A DNA stretch of 64,000 bases from Salinisphaera sp. T31B1 (GCF_040361275.1 NZ_APNH01000001.1:682001-746000); one strand, 5' to 3'; positions 1-8,764 are shown, counted from the stretch's first letter. The notes: generated by a model from the letters alone, not told the origin. Translations and numbers: made by a program.

Positions 1-92
1 TCGTAGACCGCCGCGATCGAGGGCGCTACAACGCTCAGGCTCGTGAGTAGCGCGGCGATAAGGCCCAGCGCGAACGATCGACACATCTTCAT
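1..92 (-). CDS. Secreted protein, N-terminal fragment (cut by window edge)
   Basis: Only the first 30 codons are inside the window. They read as a classical signal peptide: a basic start (MKMCRS), a hydrophobic core rich in Leu, Ala and Ile, and a likely cleavage site after SIA. The protein is therefore probably exported to the periplasm or beyond. It lies 70 bp downstream of pdxH on the same strand, so it could be the last gene of the dodecin-pdxH transcript. No strong ribosome binding site precedes the ATG; a second in-frame Met lies two codons in. The function cannot be told from this fragment. Confidence 0.5.
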   Translation of the reverse strand, partial: MKMCRSFALGLIAALLTSLSVVAPSIAAVY

Positions 93-162
93 GGCGTTAA
101 GTTATCCGGTAGGCGCGGACGCGCGTAATCGATATCAAGCCTGCCGTCCGACGTGGCGGCGA

Positions 163-810
163 TCAAGGGGCCAGGCGCTCGATTTGCCAGTGGTCGTCGT
201 GCGCATCGCGCACGTACTGCAGGCGATCGTGAAGCCGGCTGCGTCGGGCCTGCCAGAATTCGATCGCATCGGGTACGAGCGCGTAGCCACCCCAGTGTTC
301 GGGGCGTTCGACCGCGCGACCGGCGAAACGTGCCTCGGTTTCGGCCAGCCGCTGTTCGAGTTCGTCGCGGCCTGCCAGCACGCGGCTCTGCGGCGAGGCA
401 TGGGCACCGAGACGGCTGCCGCGCGAACGGTTCTCGAAATAGGCGTTCGAGGTATCGGCGTCGAGCTTGCGAACCCGGCCGGTAACGCGTACCTGACGTT
501 CGCAGCGTTCCCACCAGAACACCAGGGCTGCGCGCGGGTGTGCGGCCAGGGCCCGCCCCTTGCGGCTGTCGTAATTGGTATAGAACCTGAAGCCGTCGAT
601 ATCGAAGCCCTTGAGCAACACGATGCGCGCCGACGGATTGCCGTCGGCGTCCACCGTGGCCAGCGTCATCGCGGTGGGCTCGACCATGCCCGAGTTCCGG
701 GCATGGTCGTACCAGTCGGCGAACAACGCCAGCGGGTCGGCGGGCACGCGTGACTCGACCAGATCGGCGCGATCCAGCGTACCCTGCCATGCGCTTGGCT
801 GGTCGGCCAT
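163..810 (-). CDS. pdxH: Pyridoxamine/pyridoxine 5'-phosphate oxidase
   Basis: FMN-dependent cytosolic enzyme that oxidises PNP or PMP to pyridoxal 5'-phosphate, the last step of B6 synthesis and salvage. The 215 residues match the family's usual length. Visible family features are the RIVLLK segment (residues 62-67) and the SRK (82-84) of the FMN-phosphate site, the QVRVTG strand (about 106-111), a C-terminal RLHDR substrate-binding segment and the terminal RLAP. Its ATG overlaps the stop codon of the upstream dodecin gene (TGATG), so the two are almost certainly co-translated. Both products bind flavin, which makes the pairing sensible. Identification is secure. Confidence 0.95.
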   Translation of the reverse strand: MADQPSAWQGTLDRADLVESRVPADPLALFADWYDHARNSGMVEPTAMTLATVDADGNPSARIVLLKGFDIDGFRFYTNYDSRKGRALAAHPRAALVFWWERCERQVRVTGRVRKLDADTSNAYFENRSRGSRLGAHASPQSRVLAGRDELEQRLAETEARFAGRAVERPEHWGGYALVPDAIEFWQARRSRLHDRLQYVRDAHDDHWQIERLAP

Positions 811-1019
811 CAGTCTTCGAGCGTGAACCCGACCTTGACCGTGACCTGCCAGTGCGCGATCTCGCCGTTTTCGATATGACCGCGGGTGCCGGTGACCTGA
901 AACCAGCGCATCTGCTTGATGGTCTTCGAGGCCTCGGAGATGGCCTTGCGTACGGCGTCTTCCTGGCTGGTTTCCGAAGAACCGGTCAGCTCGACCGACT
1001 TGTACACATTGTCGCTCAT
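810..1019 (-). CDS. Dodecin family flavin-binding protein
   Basis: A 69-residue protein of normal dodecin length. Dodecins assemble into hollow dodecamers that store or buffer flavins (FMN, riboflavin) and in some species CoA. The beginning ([10 protein letters not shown]) and the central IKQMRWFQV strand, with the Trp that stacks on the isoalloxazine ring, are typical, as is the closing WQVTVKVGF strand. Its stop codon overlaps the pdxH start by one base, which implies translational coupling to the FMN enzyme PdxH. It is transcribed away from acuI across a short intergenic region. Confidence 0.9.
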   Translation of the reverse strand: MSDNVYKSVELTGSSETSQEDAVRKAISEASKTIKQMRWFQVTGTRGHIENGEIAHWQVTVKVGFTLED

Positions 1020-1152
1020 TGTGTTTCCAAAAAAGGTTGAGAAAGAGTCGGCAAGAGCCTACGCCGGCCGGCCGAACGGCTCAAGCGGCTGCCGAACAGG
1101 CGTTCGTTATGGTACAACGCGGCACTCACACTCGAACGTGGAAACCGCAATA

Positions 1153-2139
1153 ATGAAAGCCATCCGGATTGTTGACACCGACAACGGCACCTCCGCCGAT
1201 ATCACCGACATGGAGATCGCAGACCTGTCCGACGGCAATGTCGTCATTCGGTCGCAGTACTCCTCGCTCAACTTCAAGGATGCGCTGGCGATCACGGGCA
1301 AGGGCAAGATTGCCCGCAAACGGCCGCTCAACGCCGGCATCGACGTGGCCGGTGTGGTCGAGGAAAGCGATGACGATCGCTTCGCGCCGGGCGACGAAGT
1401 CGTGGTGACCGGCTGGTTCTTGAGCGAGACCCGCGACGGCGGTCTGGCCGAATATGTGCGCGTGCCGGGTGATCTGGTGATCAAGCGCCCGGACGGGCTG
1501 AGCCTGTGGGAAACCATGGCGCTGGGCACGGCGGGCTTTACTGCCGGCATGGCGATCAAGCGCATGGAAGACAATTTCCAGACGCCCGCCGACGGGCCGG
1601 TCCTGGTCACCGGTGCAACCGGCGGTGTGGGCATGTTCGCTGTCGACCTGCTGGCACGGCGCGGCTATGAAGTGACCGCCGTCTCCCGCAAGGCCGACGC
1701 CGAAGGCGATTTCCTCAAGAAGCTGGGCGCGACCAACGTCATCACGCCCGATGCGCTCGATCTGGAGGGCAAGCCGCTGGGCAAGCCGGTCTACGCCGGC
1801 GCCATCGACTCGGTCGGTGCCGATCTGCTGGCCAACATCTGTGCCCAGATCCAGCCCTATGGCAACGTTGCCGCGATCGGGCTGGCCGGCGGGCCGAAAC
1901 TGTCCACGACGGTGATGCCGTTCATTCTGCGCGGCGTCTCGCTGCTTGGCGTTCATTCGGTGGAGTGCCCGCAGGCGTGGCGCGAGCAGATCTGGGCCCA
2001 GCTGGCCGGTGAGCACAAGCCTGCCCATCTACAGACCATCGCCGCCGAAACCGTGGGTCTGGCCGAGGTCTTCGGTGTGTGTGACAAGATCATGGCCGGC
2101 GAGAACACCGGCCGTACGGTCGTCGATATCAACGCCTGA
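1153..2139 (+). CDS. acuI: AcuI/YhdH-type acryloyl-CoA reductase (NADPH)
   Basis: Medium-chain reductase of 328 residues (YhdH/AcuI proteins are about 324-330). It carries a GroES-like N-terminal half with NFKDALAITGKG and AGIDVAGVV, and a nucleotide-binding VTGATGGVG motif near residues 152-160, without structural zinc cysteines. Characterised members reduce acryloyl-CoA to propionyl-CoA, detoxifying the acryloyl-CoA that arises from DMSP, acrylate or 3-hydroxypropionate. The gene is followed after 56 bp by a citrate/methylcitrate synthase that could consume the propionyl-CoA. The ATG at 1153 starts the MKAIRIV strand; upstream in-frame Mets would add an unrelated extension. The family is certain; the exact substrate is inferred. 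Confidence 0.88.
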   Translation: MKAIRIVDTDNGTSADITDMEIADLSDGNVVIRSQYSSLNFKDALAITGKGKIARKRPLNAGIDVAGVVEESDDDRFAPGDEVVVTGWFLSETRDGGLAEYVRVPGDLVIKRPDGLSLWETMALGTAGFTAGMAIKRMEDNFQTPADGPVLVTGATGGVGMFAVDLLARRGYEVTAVSRKADAEGDFLKKLGATNVITPDALDLEGKPLGKPVYAGAIDSVGADLLANICAQIQPYGNVAAIGLAGGPKLSTTVMPFILRGVSLLGVHSVECPQAWREQIWAQLAGEHKPAHLQTIAAETVGLAEVFGVCDKIMAGENTGRTVVDINA

Positions 2140-2195
2140 GCAAACCCGCACCGGTCGTCGAGGTCGACCGCAGCACGTTTTCGAGGAGCGATACG

Positions 2196-3326
2196 ATGAG
2201 CAAGACCGAGAACAGCGCCGGCCTGGCCGGTGTGACCGCCGGCAAGACGGCGATCTGCACCGTCGGAAAGCAGGGCGTCGGCCTGACCTATCGCGGCTAT
2301 CTGATTCAGGATCTGGCCGCCAAGGCCGAGTTCGAGGAAGTCGCCTATCTGATGCTCTACGGTGAGCTGCCCACAGCCGGGCAGCTCGACGACTACAAGC
2401 AGCGCTTGGCCGGCATGCGGGGCCTGCCCGACGCGGTCAGGACCGCACTCGAGTTGTTGCCTGCGAACACTCACCCGATGGATGTGATGCGTACCGGCGC
2501 CTCGGTGCTCGGTACCATCGAGCAGGAGAACGATCCGAGTCGCCAGCACGAGGTCGCCGATCGGCTGCTGGCGGCGTTCCCCTCGATGCTGCTTTACTGG
2601 TATCACTTCGTTGAATCCGGCAAGCGGATCGAGGTCGACACCGACGACGACAAGGTCGGCGCGCATTTTCTGCATCTGCTCCACGGAGAAGTGCCCTCCG
2701 AGGACGCAGTGCGCTGCATGTCCACCTCGCTGATCCTCTACGCCGAGCACGAGTTCAATGCCTCGACGTTCACCGCGCGGGTGATCACGGCAACGCTGAG
2801 TGACTTTTATTCGGCTGTAGTGGGGGCCATCGGCGCGCTGCGCGGCCCGCTGCACGGCGGGGCCAATGAGAAGGCCATGGAGCTGATCCAGACCTTCAAG
2901 GACCCCGACGACGCCGAGGCGGGTCTGAAGAGGATGCTGGCCGACAAGGAAAAGATCATGGGCTTCGGGCATCGCGTCTACAAGACCGGGGACCCGCGCA
3001 ACGCCATCATCAAGGAATGGTCGGAAAAGCTTGCCGGCGACGACCCGTACAAGCGCAATCTGTATGCGATCTCCGAGCGCCTGGAGCAGGTCATGCAGGA
3101 TGAAAAGGGCATGTTTCCCAACGCGGATTTCTACCATGCCACGGCGTATCACTTCCTGGGCATCCCGACGATGCTGTTCACGCCGATCTTCGTGATCTCG
3201 CGCTTGACCGGCTGGGGTGCGCACATCTTCGAACAGCGCGCCGACAACCGTCTCATCCGTCCCAACGCAGAATATGTCGGTCCGGCGGTGCGCGACTTCC
3301 GGCCGATCGAGCAGCGCGGCCGCTGA
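2196..3326 (+). CDS. prpC: Citrate synthase / 2-methylcitrate synthase (first paralogue)
   Basis: Condenses oxaloacetate with propionyl-CoA (2-methylcitrate) or acetyl-CoA (citrate). The 376 residues fit the short bacterial citrate-synthase class that includes PrpC and Bacillus-type enzymes. Catalytic residues are intact: His220 in LHGGAN, His259 in GFGHRVY and Asp311 in NADFY. The C-terminal RPNAEYVGP is PrpC-like, but Arg after the second His (GHRVYK) is more like bifunctional or true citrate synthases. A GAGGAG ribosome binding site precedes the ATG. Placement directly after acuI favours propionyl-CoA disposal. No prpB or prpD lies alongside. A second paralogue is at 40220-41335. Confidence 0.85.
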   Translation: MSKTENSAGLAGVTAGKTAICTVGKQGVGLTYRGYLIQDLAAKAEFEEVAYLMLYGELPTAGQLDDYKQRLAGMRGLPDAVRTALELLPANTHPMDVMRTGASVLGTIEQENDPSRQHEVADRLLAAFPSMLLYWYHFVESGKRIEVDTDDDKVGAHFLHLLHGEVPSEDAVRCMSTSLILYAEHEFNASTFTARVITATLSDFYSAVVGAIGALRGPLHGGANEKAMELIQTFKDPDDAEAGLKRMLADKEKIMGFGHRVYKTGDPRNAIIKEWSEKLAGDDPYKRNLYAISERLEQVMQDEKGMFPNADFYHATAYHFLGIPTMLFTPIFVISRLTGWGAHIFEQRADNRLIRPNAEYVGPAVRDFRPIEQRGR

Positions 3327-3417
3327 TCGGCCGCGATTGCGCCGCCGGGCCGAACAGGCGCTATGATCGGTGACATAACAAACACAACGGCCTGTAGGCC
3401 GGGCAGGGGAGATGCAG

Positions 3418-3813
3418 ATGATTCTGGCTTACTGGTGCGTACTGATCGCTGCGTTCATGCCGGTGGCGTTCGTCGCCTATGCGAAGTTCTTCGGTGGCGA
3501 CAAGAAGATGGATTTCGAAACCAATCGTTATCCACGTCGCTGGCTCGAGCAGACCGAAGGTGCCCAGCAGCGTGCCTACTGGGCCCAGCTGAATTCGTTC
3601 GAGGCGTTTCCGCCGTTCGCCGCCGGCGTGATCATCGCCGTGATCTCGGGCGGCGCGATCGGCGCGATCAATCTGCTGGCGGTGCTGTTCGTGATCCTCC
3701 GCATCGTCTACGGCTGGTGCTATATCAGCGACCGCGCCACCGCGCGCAGTCTGGTCTGGGGAGCAGCGACCCTGTGCACCGTGCTGCTGTTCATCGTCGC
3801 CGCCATCGGCTAG
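3418..3813 (+). CDS. MAPEG family membrane protein
   Basis: About 131 residues with four predicted membrane helices, the pattern of the MAPEG family (eicosanoid and glutathione metabolism) of small glutathione-dependent membrane enzymes. Family-like features are the NRYPRRWLEQTEGAQQRA loop after helix 1 and NSFEAFPPFAAGV entering helix 2. The AGGGGAG ribosome binding site at 3405-3411 abuts an ATG at 3412 but is ideally spaced (6 bases) from the ATG at 3418, so the latter was chosen; the alternative adds two residues. Bacterial members are mostly uncharacterised. It is in line with, but not tightly coupled to, the upstream synthase gene. Confidence 0.8.
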   Translation: MILAYWCVLIAAFMPVAFVAYAKFFGGDKKMDFETNRYPRRWLEQTEGAQQRAYWAQLNSFEAFPPFAAGVIIAVISGGAIGAINLLAVLFVILRIVYGWCYISDRATARSLVWGAATLCTVLLFIVAAIG

Positions 3814-4026
3814 CGCATCCGGCCTGTTTTCGCCTGCCGGCGGTGTCTCGCGCCGGTGGGCTCCGGTCGTGCGTCGTGCGTCGTGCGTCGAGTCACAGTC
3901 GAGGCCAGCGCGAATACGCGCTCTTGACGGACCGTGCGCGGGGTCGGATAAAAGAGGCATTTTCATAATCCTGCGAACGCGTAGACTGGCTGTTCGACGG
4001 CGCGACGTGATGAGGAGTCTGCGGTC

Positions 4027-5505
4027 ATGGAAACCAAACGCCTGAATCTGGTCGATACGGCCTGGCTGAACGTGGAAACCGATCGCGCGCCCATGCACGT
4101 CGGCGGTCTGCTCACCTTTCGTATGCCGGCCGATGCGCCCGCCGATCTGCCGCGTCGCATCGTCGAGCACTATCATTCGTTCACCCGCGCATACTCGCCC
4201 TGGAATCACCGGCTCAGAAGCGGCGGACGGCTGAGCAACGTCACCCCCGAATGGGAGCTGCTCGACGAGATCGATGTCGAATATCATTTTCGTCATTCGG
4301 CGCTGCCGGCGCCGGGCGGCGAACGCGAACTCGGCGAACTTGCCTCGCGCCTGCACAGCCATCCGCTGGATTTCCGGCGCCCGCCGTGGGAGGCGTATCT
4401 GATCGAGGGCCTCGAGGACAACCGCTTTGCGATGTACCTGAAGGTCCATCATTCGCTGATCGACGGTGTCGCCGGCATGAAGCTGCTGGCGCGAGCGCTC
4501 AGCGACGACGCCGGCGACACGACACGGCCCCCGTTCTGGGCGATCGAGCCGCGGCGTCGGCGTCGACGTCCGCCCAGCGAAGTCCGGCCCGGGCTGTATC
4601 GAGCCGTGGCCGAGCTGGTGGGCGATGCCCGTGACCAGGTCAGCTCGTTGCCCGGATTCGGCGGCATCGTGCGGGACATGCTCAACGCCGCCCGACGCAA
4701 GGGCGGGTCCGTCGGCCTGCCGTTCTCCTCGGCCTCGTCGATCCTCAACGGCCGGATCGAGGCCCAGCGCCGTTATGCCACCCAGCTGTATTCGCTGTCG
4801 GAGTTCCGTGCGCTGGCCAAGAGCGCGCATGTCACGGTCAACGATATCGTGCTTGCGGTCTGTGGCGGCGGGCTGCGACGTTATCTGAAGGATATCGGTG
4901 AGCTGCCGGCCAAGCCCCTGACCGCCGGCATTCCGGTGTCGGTGCGTCCGGCCGACGACGACGAGGCTTCCGGCAATGCGCTGACCTTCATCGTGGCCAA
5001 CCTGGCGACCGATATCGACGATCCGGCAGAACGGCTGGCCGCGATCGCTCAATCCACCCGGCATGCCAAGTACAACCTGGGCAAACTGTCGGCGGCGGCG
5101 ATCACGCAGTACACGGTCGCATTGATGGCGCCCTATGTCCTGTCGCTGGTCAGTGGCATGGCCGGTCGCACGCGGCCTGTGTTCAACGTGACGGTGTCGA
5201 ACCTGCCCGGCCCGGAAGGTCCGCTGTTCATCCACGGCGCAGAGATGGAAGCCTTCTACCCGACCTCTCTGGTCACCCATGGCCAGGCGCTCAATATCAC
5301 TGTGCACGGCTATGCCGATACGCTGGGTTTCGGGTTCATGGGCTGTCGGGAGACGCTGCCGTCGCTGCAGCGGCTGGCGGTGTTTGCCGGTGAATCGCTC
5401 GATGAGCTGCGCGCCTTGTACGGTGAACCCCGTGACGAGCCGAGTAGCCGGCCCGCCTCGGATACGGCCCGCAAGTCGACCGCACGACGCCGCAAGTCCG
5501 GCTGA
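4027..5505 (+). CDS. Wax ester synthase / diacylglycerol acyltransferase (WS/DGAT)
   Basis: Bifunctional acyltransferase that makes wax esters or triacylglycerol from acyl-CoA at the inner membrane and lipid-body surface. At 492 residues it has the family's length. The N-terminal acyltransferase domain carries the catalytic HHxxxDG motif as HHSLIDG (141-147) after the RPPWEAYLIEG segment (119-129). The C-terminal domain contains NVTVSNLPGP and the NITVHGY strand. The tail is basic and low-complexity (TARKSTARRRKSG), perhaps a membrane or droplet contact. Storage lipids of this type are common in marine hydrocarbon-using gammaproteobacteria. A class B monooxygenase follows in the same direction. 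Confidence 0.93.
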   Translation: METKRLNLVDTAWLNVETDRAPMHVGGLLTFRMPADAPADLPRRIVEHYHSFTRAYSPWNHRLRSGGRLSNVTPEWELLDEIDVEYHFRHSALPAPGGERELGELASRLHSHPLDFRRPPWEAYLIEGLEDNRFAMYLKVHHSLIDGVAGMKLLARALSDDAGDTTRPPFWAIEPRRRRRRPPSEVRPGLYRAVAELVGDARDQVSSLPGFGGIVRDMLNAARRKGGSVGLPFSSASSILNGRIEAQRRYATQLYSLSEFRALAKSAHVTVNDIVLAVCGGGLRRYLKDIGELPAKPLTAGIPVSVRPADDDEASGNALTFIVANLATDIDDPAERLAAIAQSTRHAKYNLGKLSAAAITQYTVALMAPYVLSLVSGMAGRTRPVFNVTVSNLPGPEGPLFIHGAEMEAFYPTSLVTHGQALNITVHGYADTLGFGFMGCRETLPSLQRLAVFAGESLDELRALYGEPRDEPSSRPASDTARKSTARRRKSG

Positions 5506-5666
5506 ACGGATATCGGGTCGCCGGCATCCTTGCGTGTCTTGGCAGTGCGTGGACATGCCGTCTGACCTTTTTTGAACGCGCAGGCGCTAGCTGCCGGCCG
5601 GGCGGCTGGCGTGATGCGCTCGGGTGATGCATAATCCTGCCATTGTTCAATGACAATGTTGCAGAC

Positions 5667-7157
5667 ATGGCTGATACCAAGATGCTGGACGTACTCATCG
5701 TCGGGGCCGGAATCTCCGGCATCGGCATGGCCTGTCACCTGCGCGAATCCTGCCCCGACAAGACGTTCGCTCTCGTCGAGCGACGTGCTTCGCTGGGCGG
5801 TACCTGGGATCTGTTCCGGTATCCGGGTATCCGTTCGGATTCCGACATGTTCAGCTTCGGTTACCGGTTCCGGCCGTGGCAGGAACCGCGGATTCTGTCG
5901 GACGGCGGGTCGATCCGCGAGTATCTGGCCGAGACCGCGCGTGAGTTCGACGTCGAGCGGCATATCCATTTCGGCCGGAAGACCACGCGGGCCCAGTGGT
6001 CCTCCGACCAGGCCTGCTGGACTGTGACGACCGAGTCCGAGACCAACGGTGAGCGCGAGCGTTGGCAGTGTCGGTATCTCGTGCTCGGCACCGGTTATTA
6101 CCGCTACGACGAGGGCTTCACGCCTGAATTTCCGGGTCGCGCCGAGTTCAAGGGGCGTTTCGTGCATCCTCAGCAGTGGCCGGAGGATCTCGACTACTCC
6201 GGCAAGAAGGTGGTGGTGATCGGCAGCGGGGCCACCGCCATTACGCTGGTGCCGGCCATGGCCGAAGACGCAGCCCATGTCACCATGCTTCAGCGTTCGC
6301 CGACCTATATCCTGTCGCTGCCGGCGGTGGATACGATATCCAGTCAGCTCCAGCGCATTCTGCCCAAGTCGTGGGTGTTTCGAATGGCGCGTGAGCGCAA
6401 CATCGGACTACAGCGCCTGATCTATATCGTCTGTCGGCGCTACCCGCGACTCATGCGCAAGCTGCTGCTGGCCAGCGTTCGCGCCCAGGTCGGCCGGGAT
6501 GTCGACATGCGCCACTTTTCCCCCGACTACAATCCCTGGGATCAGCGGTTGTGCGTCGTGCCCAACGGTGATCTGTTCAAGACCCTGCGCTCGGACCGGG
6601 CGTCGATCGTCACCGACGAGATCGACTGCCTGACCGAAAACGGTATCCGGCTGAAATCGGGGACGCTGATCGAGGCCGATATCATCGTGTCGGCCACTGG
6701 GCTGAACATGGAAATGCTCGGGGGTATCGAGCTGGTCAAGGACGGCGAGCGGCAGAACCCGAACGAACATATGACCTACAAGGGTGTACTGGTCGAGGGG
6801 CTGCCCAATCTGGCCGCCATCTTCGGCTATACCAACGCATCCTGGACGCTCAAGGCCGATATCGCCGCCGCCTACATGTGTCGGCTGATTCGTCATATGG
6901 ACTCGCGCGGCTATCGTAGTGCGACCCCGCGCGCTATCGACGCCATCGCGGAAGATCGTTCGGTGATGGATTCTCTGAACGCCGGTTATGTGAAGCGGGC
7001 CAGCGCGAAGTTGCCGCGCCAGGGCGATCGTCTGCCCTGGCGCGTGCTCAATCACTATCGCCGCGATCGTAAGATGCTCGTCGAATCACCGATCGAAGAC
7101 GGCGTGCTCCGCTTCGACGAGCCGGGCGTGGCGACCGGCGAGCAGAACGCCGCCTGA
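5667..7157 (+). CDS. Flavin-containing (Baeyer-Villiger type) monooxygenase
   Basis: FAD/NADPH class B monooxygenase of about 496 residues. It has an N-terminal Rossmann motif VGAGISGIG (about 12-20), the class B fingerprint FxGxxxHxxxW as FKGRFVHPQQW (161-171) and a second dinucleotide motif GSGATAI. Such enzymes insert one oxygen into ketones (Baeyer-Villiger) or oxidise soft nucleophiles; many relatives act on long-chain or cyclic ketones. Three in-frame starts exist; ATG 5667 puts the FAD motif at the usual distance, while ATG 5643 would add eight residues. It lies downstream of WS/DGAT. The substrate cannot be predicted. Confidence 0.9.
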   Translation: MADTKMLDVLIVGAGISGIGMACHLRESCPDKTFALVERRASLGGTWDLFRYPGIRSDSDMFSFGYRFRPWQEPRILSDGGSIREYLAETAREFDVERHIHFGRKTTRAQWSSDQACWTVTTESETNGERERWQCRYLVLGTGYYRYDEGFTPEFPGRAEFKGRFVHPQQWPEDLDYSGKKVVVIGSGATAITLVPAMAEDAAHVTMLQRSPTYILSLPAVDTISSQLQRILPKSWVFRMARERNIGLQRLIYIVCRRYPRLMRKLLLASVRAQVGRDVDMRHFSPDYNPWDQRLCVVPNGDLFKTLRSDRASIVTDEIDCLTENGIRLKSGTLIEADIIVSATGLNMEMLGGIELVKDGERQNPNEHMTYKGVLVEGLPNLAAIFGYTNASWTLKADIAAAYMCRLIRHMDSRGYRSATPRAIDAIAEDRSVMDSLNAGYVKRASAKLPRQGDRLPWRVLNHYRRDRKMLVESPIEDGVLRFDEPGVATGEQNAA

Positions 7158-7182
7158 GCGGCCCGGCGACGTCCGGGCCGGC

Positions 7183-7620
7183 TCACCAACGGCCGAACAG
7201 CCCACCCTCGTGCGGCCGGTGGCCGGTATAGCGCGGGGCGTGGCGGCGCGCCTCGTATGCGCCGTATCGACGATCACGCCGATCCTGGTGCCGGGCCTCC
7301 CGGTTGCGCCAGCCATGACGGCCATCGCGGTTGTTCCGCCAGTCGTGATGCCGCGGATCGCGACGATCGTCGTGTCGGGCGTCGCGGTCATGACGGCCGT
7401 GGTGGCGATCGCGGTAGTGGGCTCGGTCGTGGCGATCGGAATGGGTATGACGTCCGTAGGCGCGGTGCTCAGTATGGCGATCGTGATGGGGCAGCTCCAC
7501 GTTCATGGCCGCCTGGGCACCGGCGCCGCCACACAGCAACGCAAGGCCCGCCAGGGTGAGACCCAGGCGCTGCCGGATACGCCTGGTTGATGGCTTGGAG
7601 CTATAGGCATTCGGGTTCAT
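7183..7620 (-). CDS. Secreted His/Arg/Asp-rich low-complexity protein
   Basis: A 145-residue protein with a basic N-terminus and a good signal peptide (LGLTLAGLALLCGGAGAQA, cleaved after AQA near residue 38). The mature part is almost entirely His, Arg, Asp, Gly and Tyr in repeats such as DRHH, RHDR and DRRDPRHHDW. No Cys occurs in the mature part. The composition suggests a periplasmic or surface protein that binds divalent metal or polyanions. Codon use is ordinary for the genome, and the reading frame is supported by its signal peptide. I do not recognise a family, although His-rich small exported proteins recur in proteobacteria. It is a single gene, convergent with the monooxygenase. Confidence 0.7.
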   Translation of the reverse strand: MNPNAYSSKPSTRRIRQRLGLTLAGLALLCGGAGAQAAMNVELPHHDRHTEHRAYGRHTHSDRHDRAHYRDRHHGRHDRDARHDDRRDPRHHDWRNNRDGRHGWRNREARHQDRRDRRYGAYEARRHAPRYTGHRPHEGGLFGRW

Positions 7621-7794
7621 GTGGGTTCTCCTGCGTCAGGGAATGCGCGAGTCCAGACCTCGCGCGACCACTGCAGCATGCAGTTGTCAATCTGAACCGT
7701 TAATTAATTACTGAACGAAATGAATGGTCACTGGTGGTGGCGAGACGGCACGGCTGTGCTAATTTCGCCGCTGGCCTTCGTGTGGAACCGTCGC

Positions 7795-8721
7795 ATGTCG
7801 TTGATCGTGCTAATTGTGGATCTTCCCGAGCGTTACCGGCAGCGGATCGCCGAGCGTCACGAACTGGTGGTCCGAAAGGCGGATGAAATCCAGGCGGAGG
7901 ACCCGGTCTGTCAGCGCGCTGACGTGGTCTGGACCAACGGAATGGTCGGCCTGAGCGACGCGGCGATGGCTGCGTTGCCATCGCTGGCCCTGATCGTCTG
8001 TCAGGGGGTGGGCTATGACGGCGTGGATACCGAGGCCGCGCAGCGCCGGGGGATCGCGGTGGCTGCGGGTCGCGGGGTGAACAGCTCGACCGTGGCTGAC
8101 CACGCACTCGCACTTACCCTCGCATTATTACGCCGGATACCGGTCTACGATCGCAACGTGCGCGACGGCCACTGGCTCGAGGTACGCCGGCTCGATCCGC
8201 TGCTGACCGGTCGCCGGGTGGGTATCCTGGGTTTCGGCCAGATCGGGCGTCTGATTGCGCGTCGCGCGGCCGGCTTCGACTGCGAGGTGCATTACCACGC
8301 CCGGCGGCAGGTCGCGGACAGTCAGGCCTGCTATGCCGACTCGCCCCGTGCGCTGGCCGCCGCCTGCGACGTGCTCGTGCTGTGTTGTCCGGGTGGGCCG
8401 GCGACGCACCATATCGTCGATGCAACGGTCCTTGCGGCGCTGGGCGGTGAGGGCGTGCTGATCAACGTGGCGCGGGGCAGCGTCGTCGACACCCCGGCGC
8501 TGTGGACGGCGCTGCACGAGGGCACGATCGCCGGAGCGGCACTGGATGTGATCGAAGGCGAGCCGGGCCTGCCCGAGGGCTGGCACGAACTGGACAACGT
8601 GGTGTTCACCCCGCATACGGGCGGTCTGTCGAGCCAGGCCTTCGACGAGATGGTCGCCCAGGGGCTGGCCAGCGTCGCCGCGCTCGGCGCGAACGAGCCG
8701 ATTGCCGGGCGGGTGGTCTGA
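7795..8721 (+). CDS. D-isomer-specific 2-hydroxyacid dehydrogenase
   Basis: NAD(P)H-dependent reductase of 2-oxoacids such as glyoxylate or hydroxypyruvate, about 308 residues. It has the Rossmann motif GILGFGQIGR, the catalytic Arg in NVARGSVVD, the catalytic Glu in the following helix and the catalytic His in FTPHTGG near the C-terminus. The N-terminal substrate domain includes CQGVGYDGVD and GRGVNSSTVADHAL. ATG 7795 (MSLIVLIVD) starts at the first beta strand; the longer in-frame start at 7720 would add an unlikely Trp-rich extension. The gene stands alone. It is similar to the glyoxylate/hydroxypyruvate reductase branch; the substrate is uncertain. Confidence 0.88.
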   Translation: MSLIVLIVDLPERYRQRIAERHELVVRKADEIQAEDPVCQRADVVWTNGMVGLSDAAMAALPSLALIVCQGVGYDGVDTEAAQRRGIAVAAGRGVNSSTVADHALALTLALLRRIPVYDRNVRDGHWLEVRRLDPLLTGRRVGILGFGQIGRLIARRAAGFDCEVHYHARRQVADSQACYADSPRALAAACDVLVLCCPGGPATHHIVDATVLAALGGEGVLINVARGSVVDTPALWTALHEGTIAGAALDVIEGEPGLPEGWHELDNVVFTPHTGGLSSQAFDEMVAQGLASVAALGANEPIAGRVV

Positions 8722-8764
8722 CACCGGCCGGGGGGTTTTGCCGAAACACAGGCTCCCGAGCCGT

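Noticed and set aside
3525-3535. TTATCCACG, one base from a DnaA box, as sign of the replication origin
   Set aside because: A single site inside the MAPEG gene without an AT-rich unwinding region or neighbouring boxes is not an origin.
3361-5556. A 731-codon open frame on the minus strand opposite WS/DGAT, and similar long antisense frames opposite glnS (8848-10530) and dctM (36984-38633)
   Set aside because: They mirror well-supported genes, show Arg/His/Gln-rich composition typical of antisense frames in GC-rich DNA, and have no domain I recognise.
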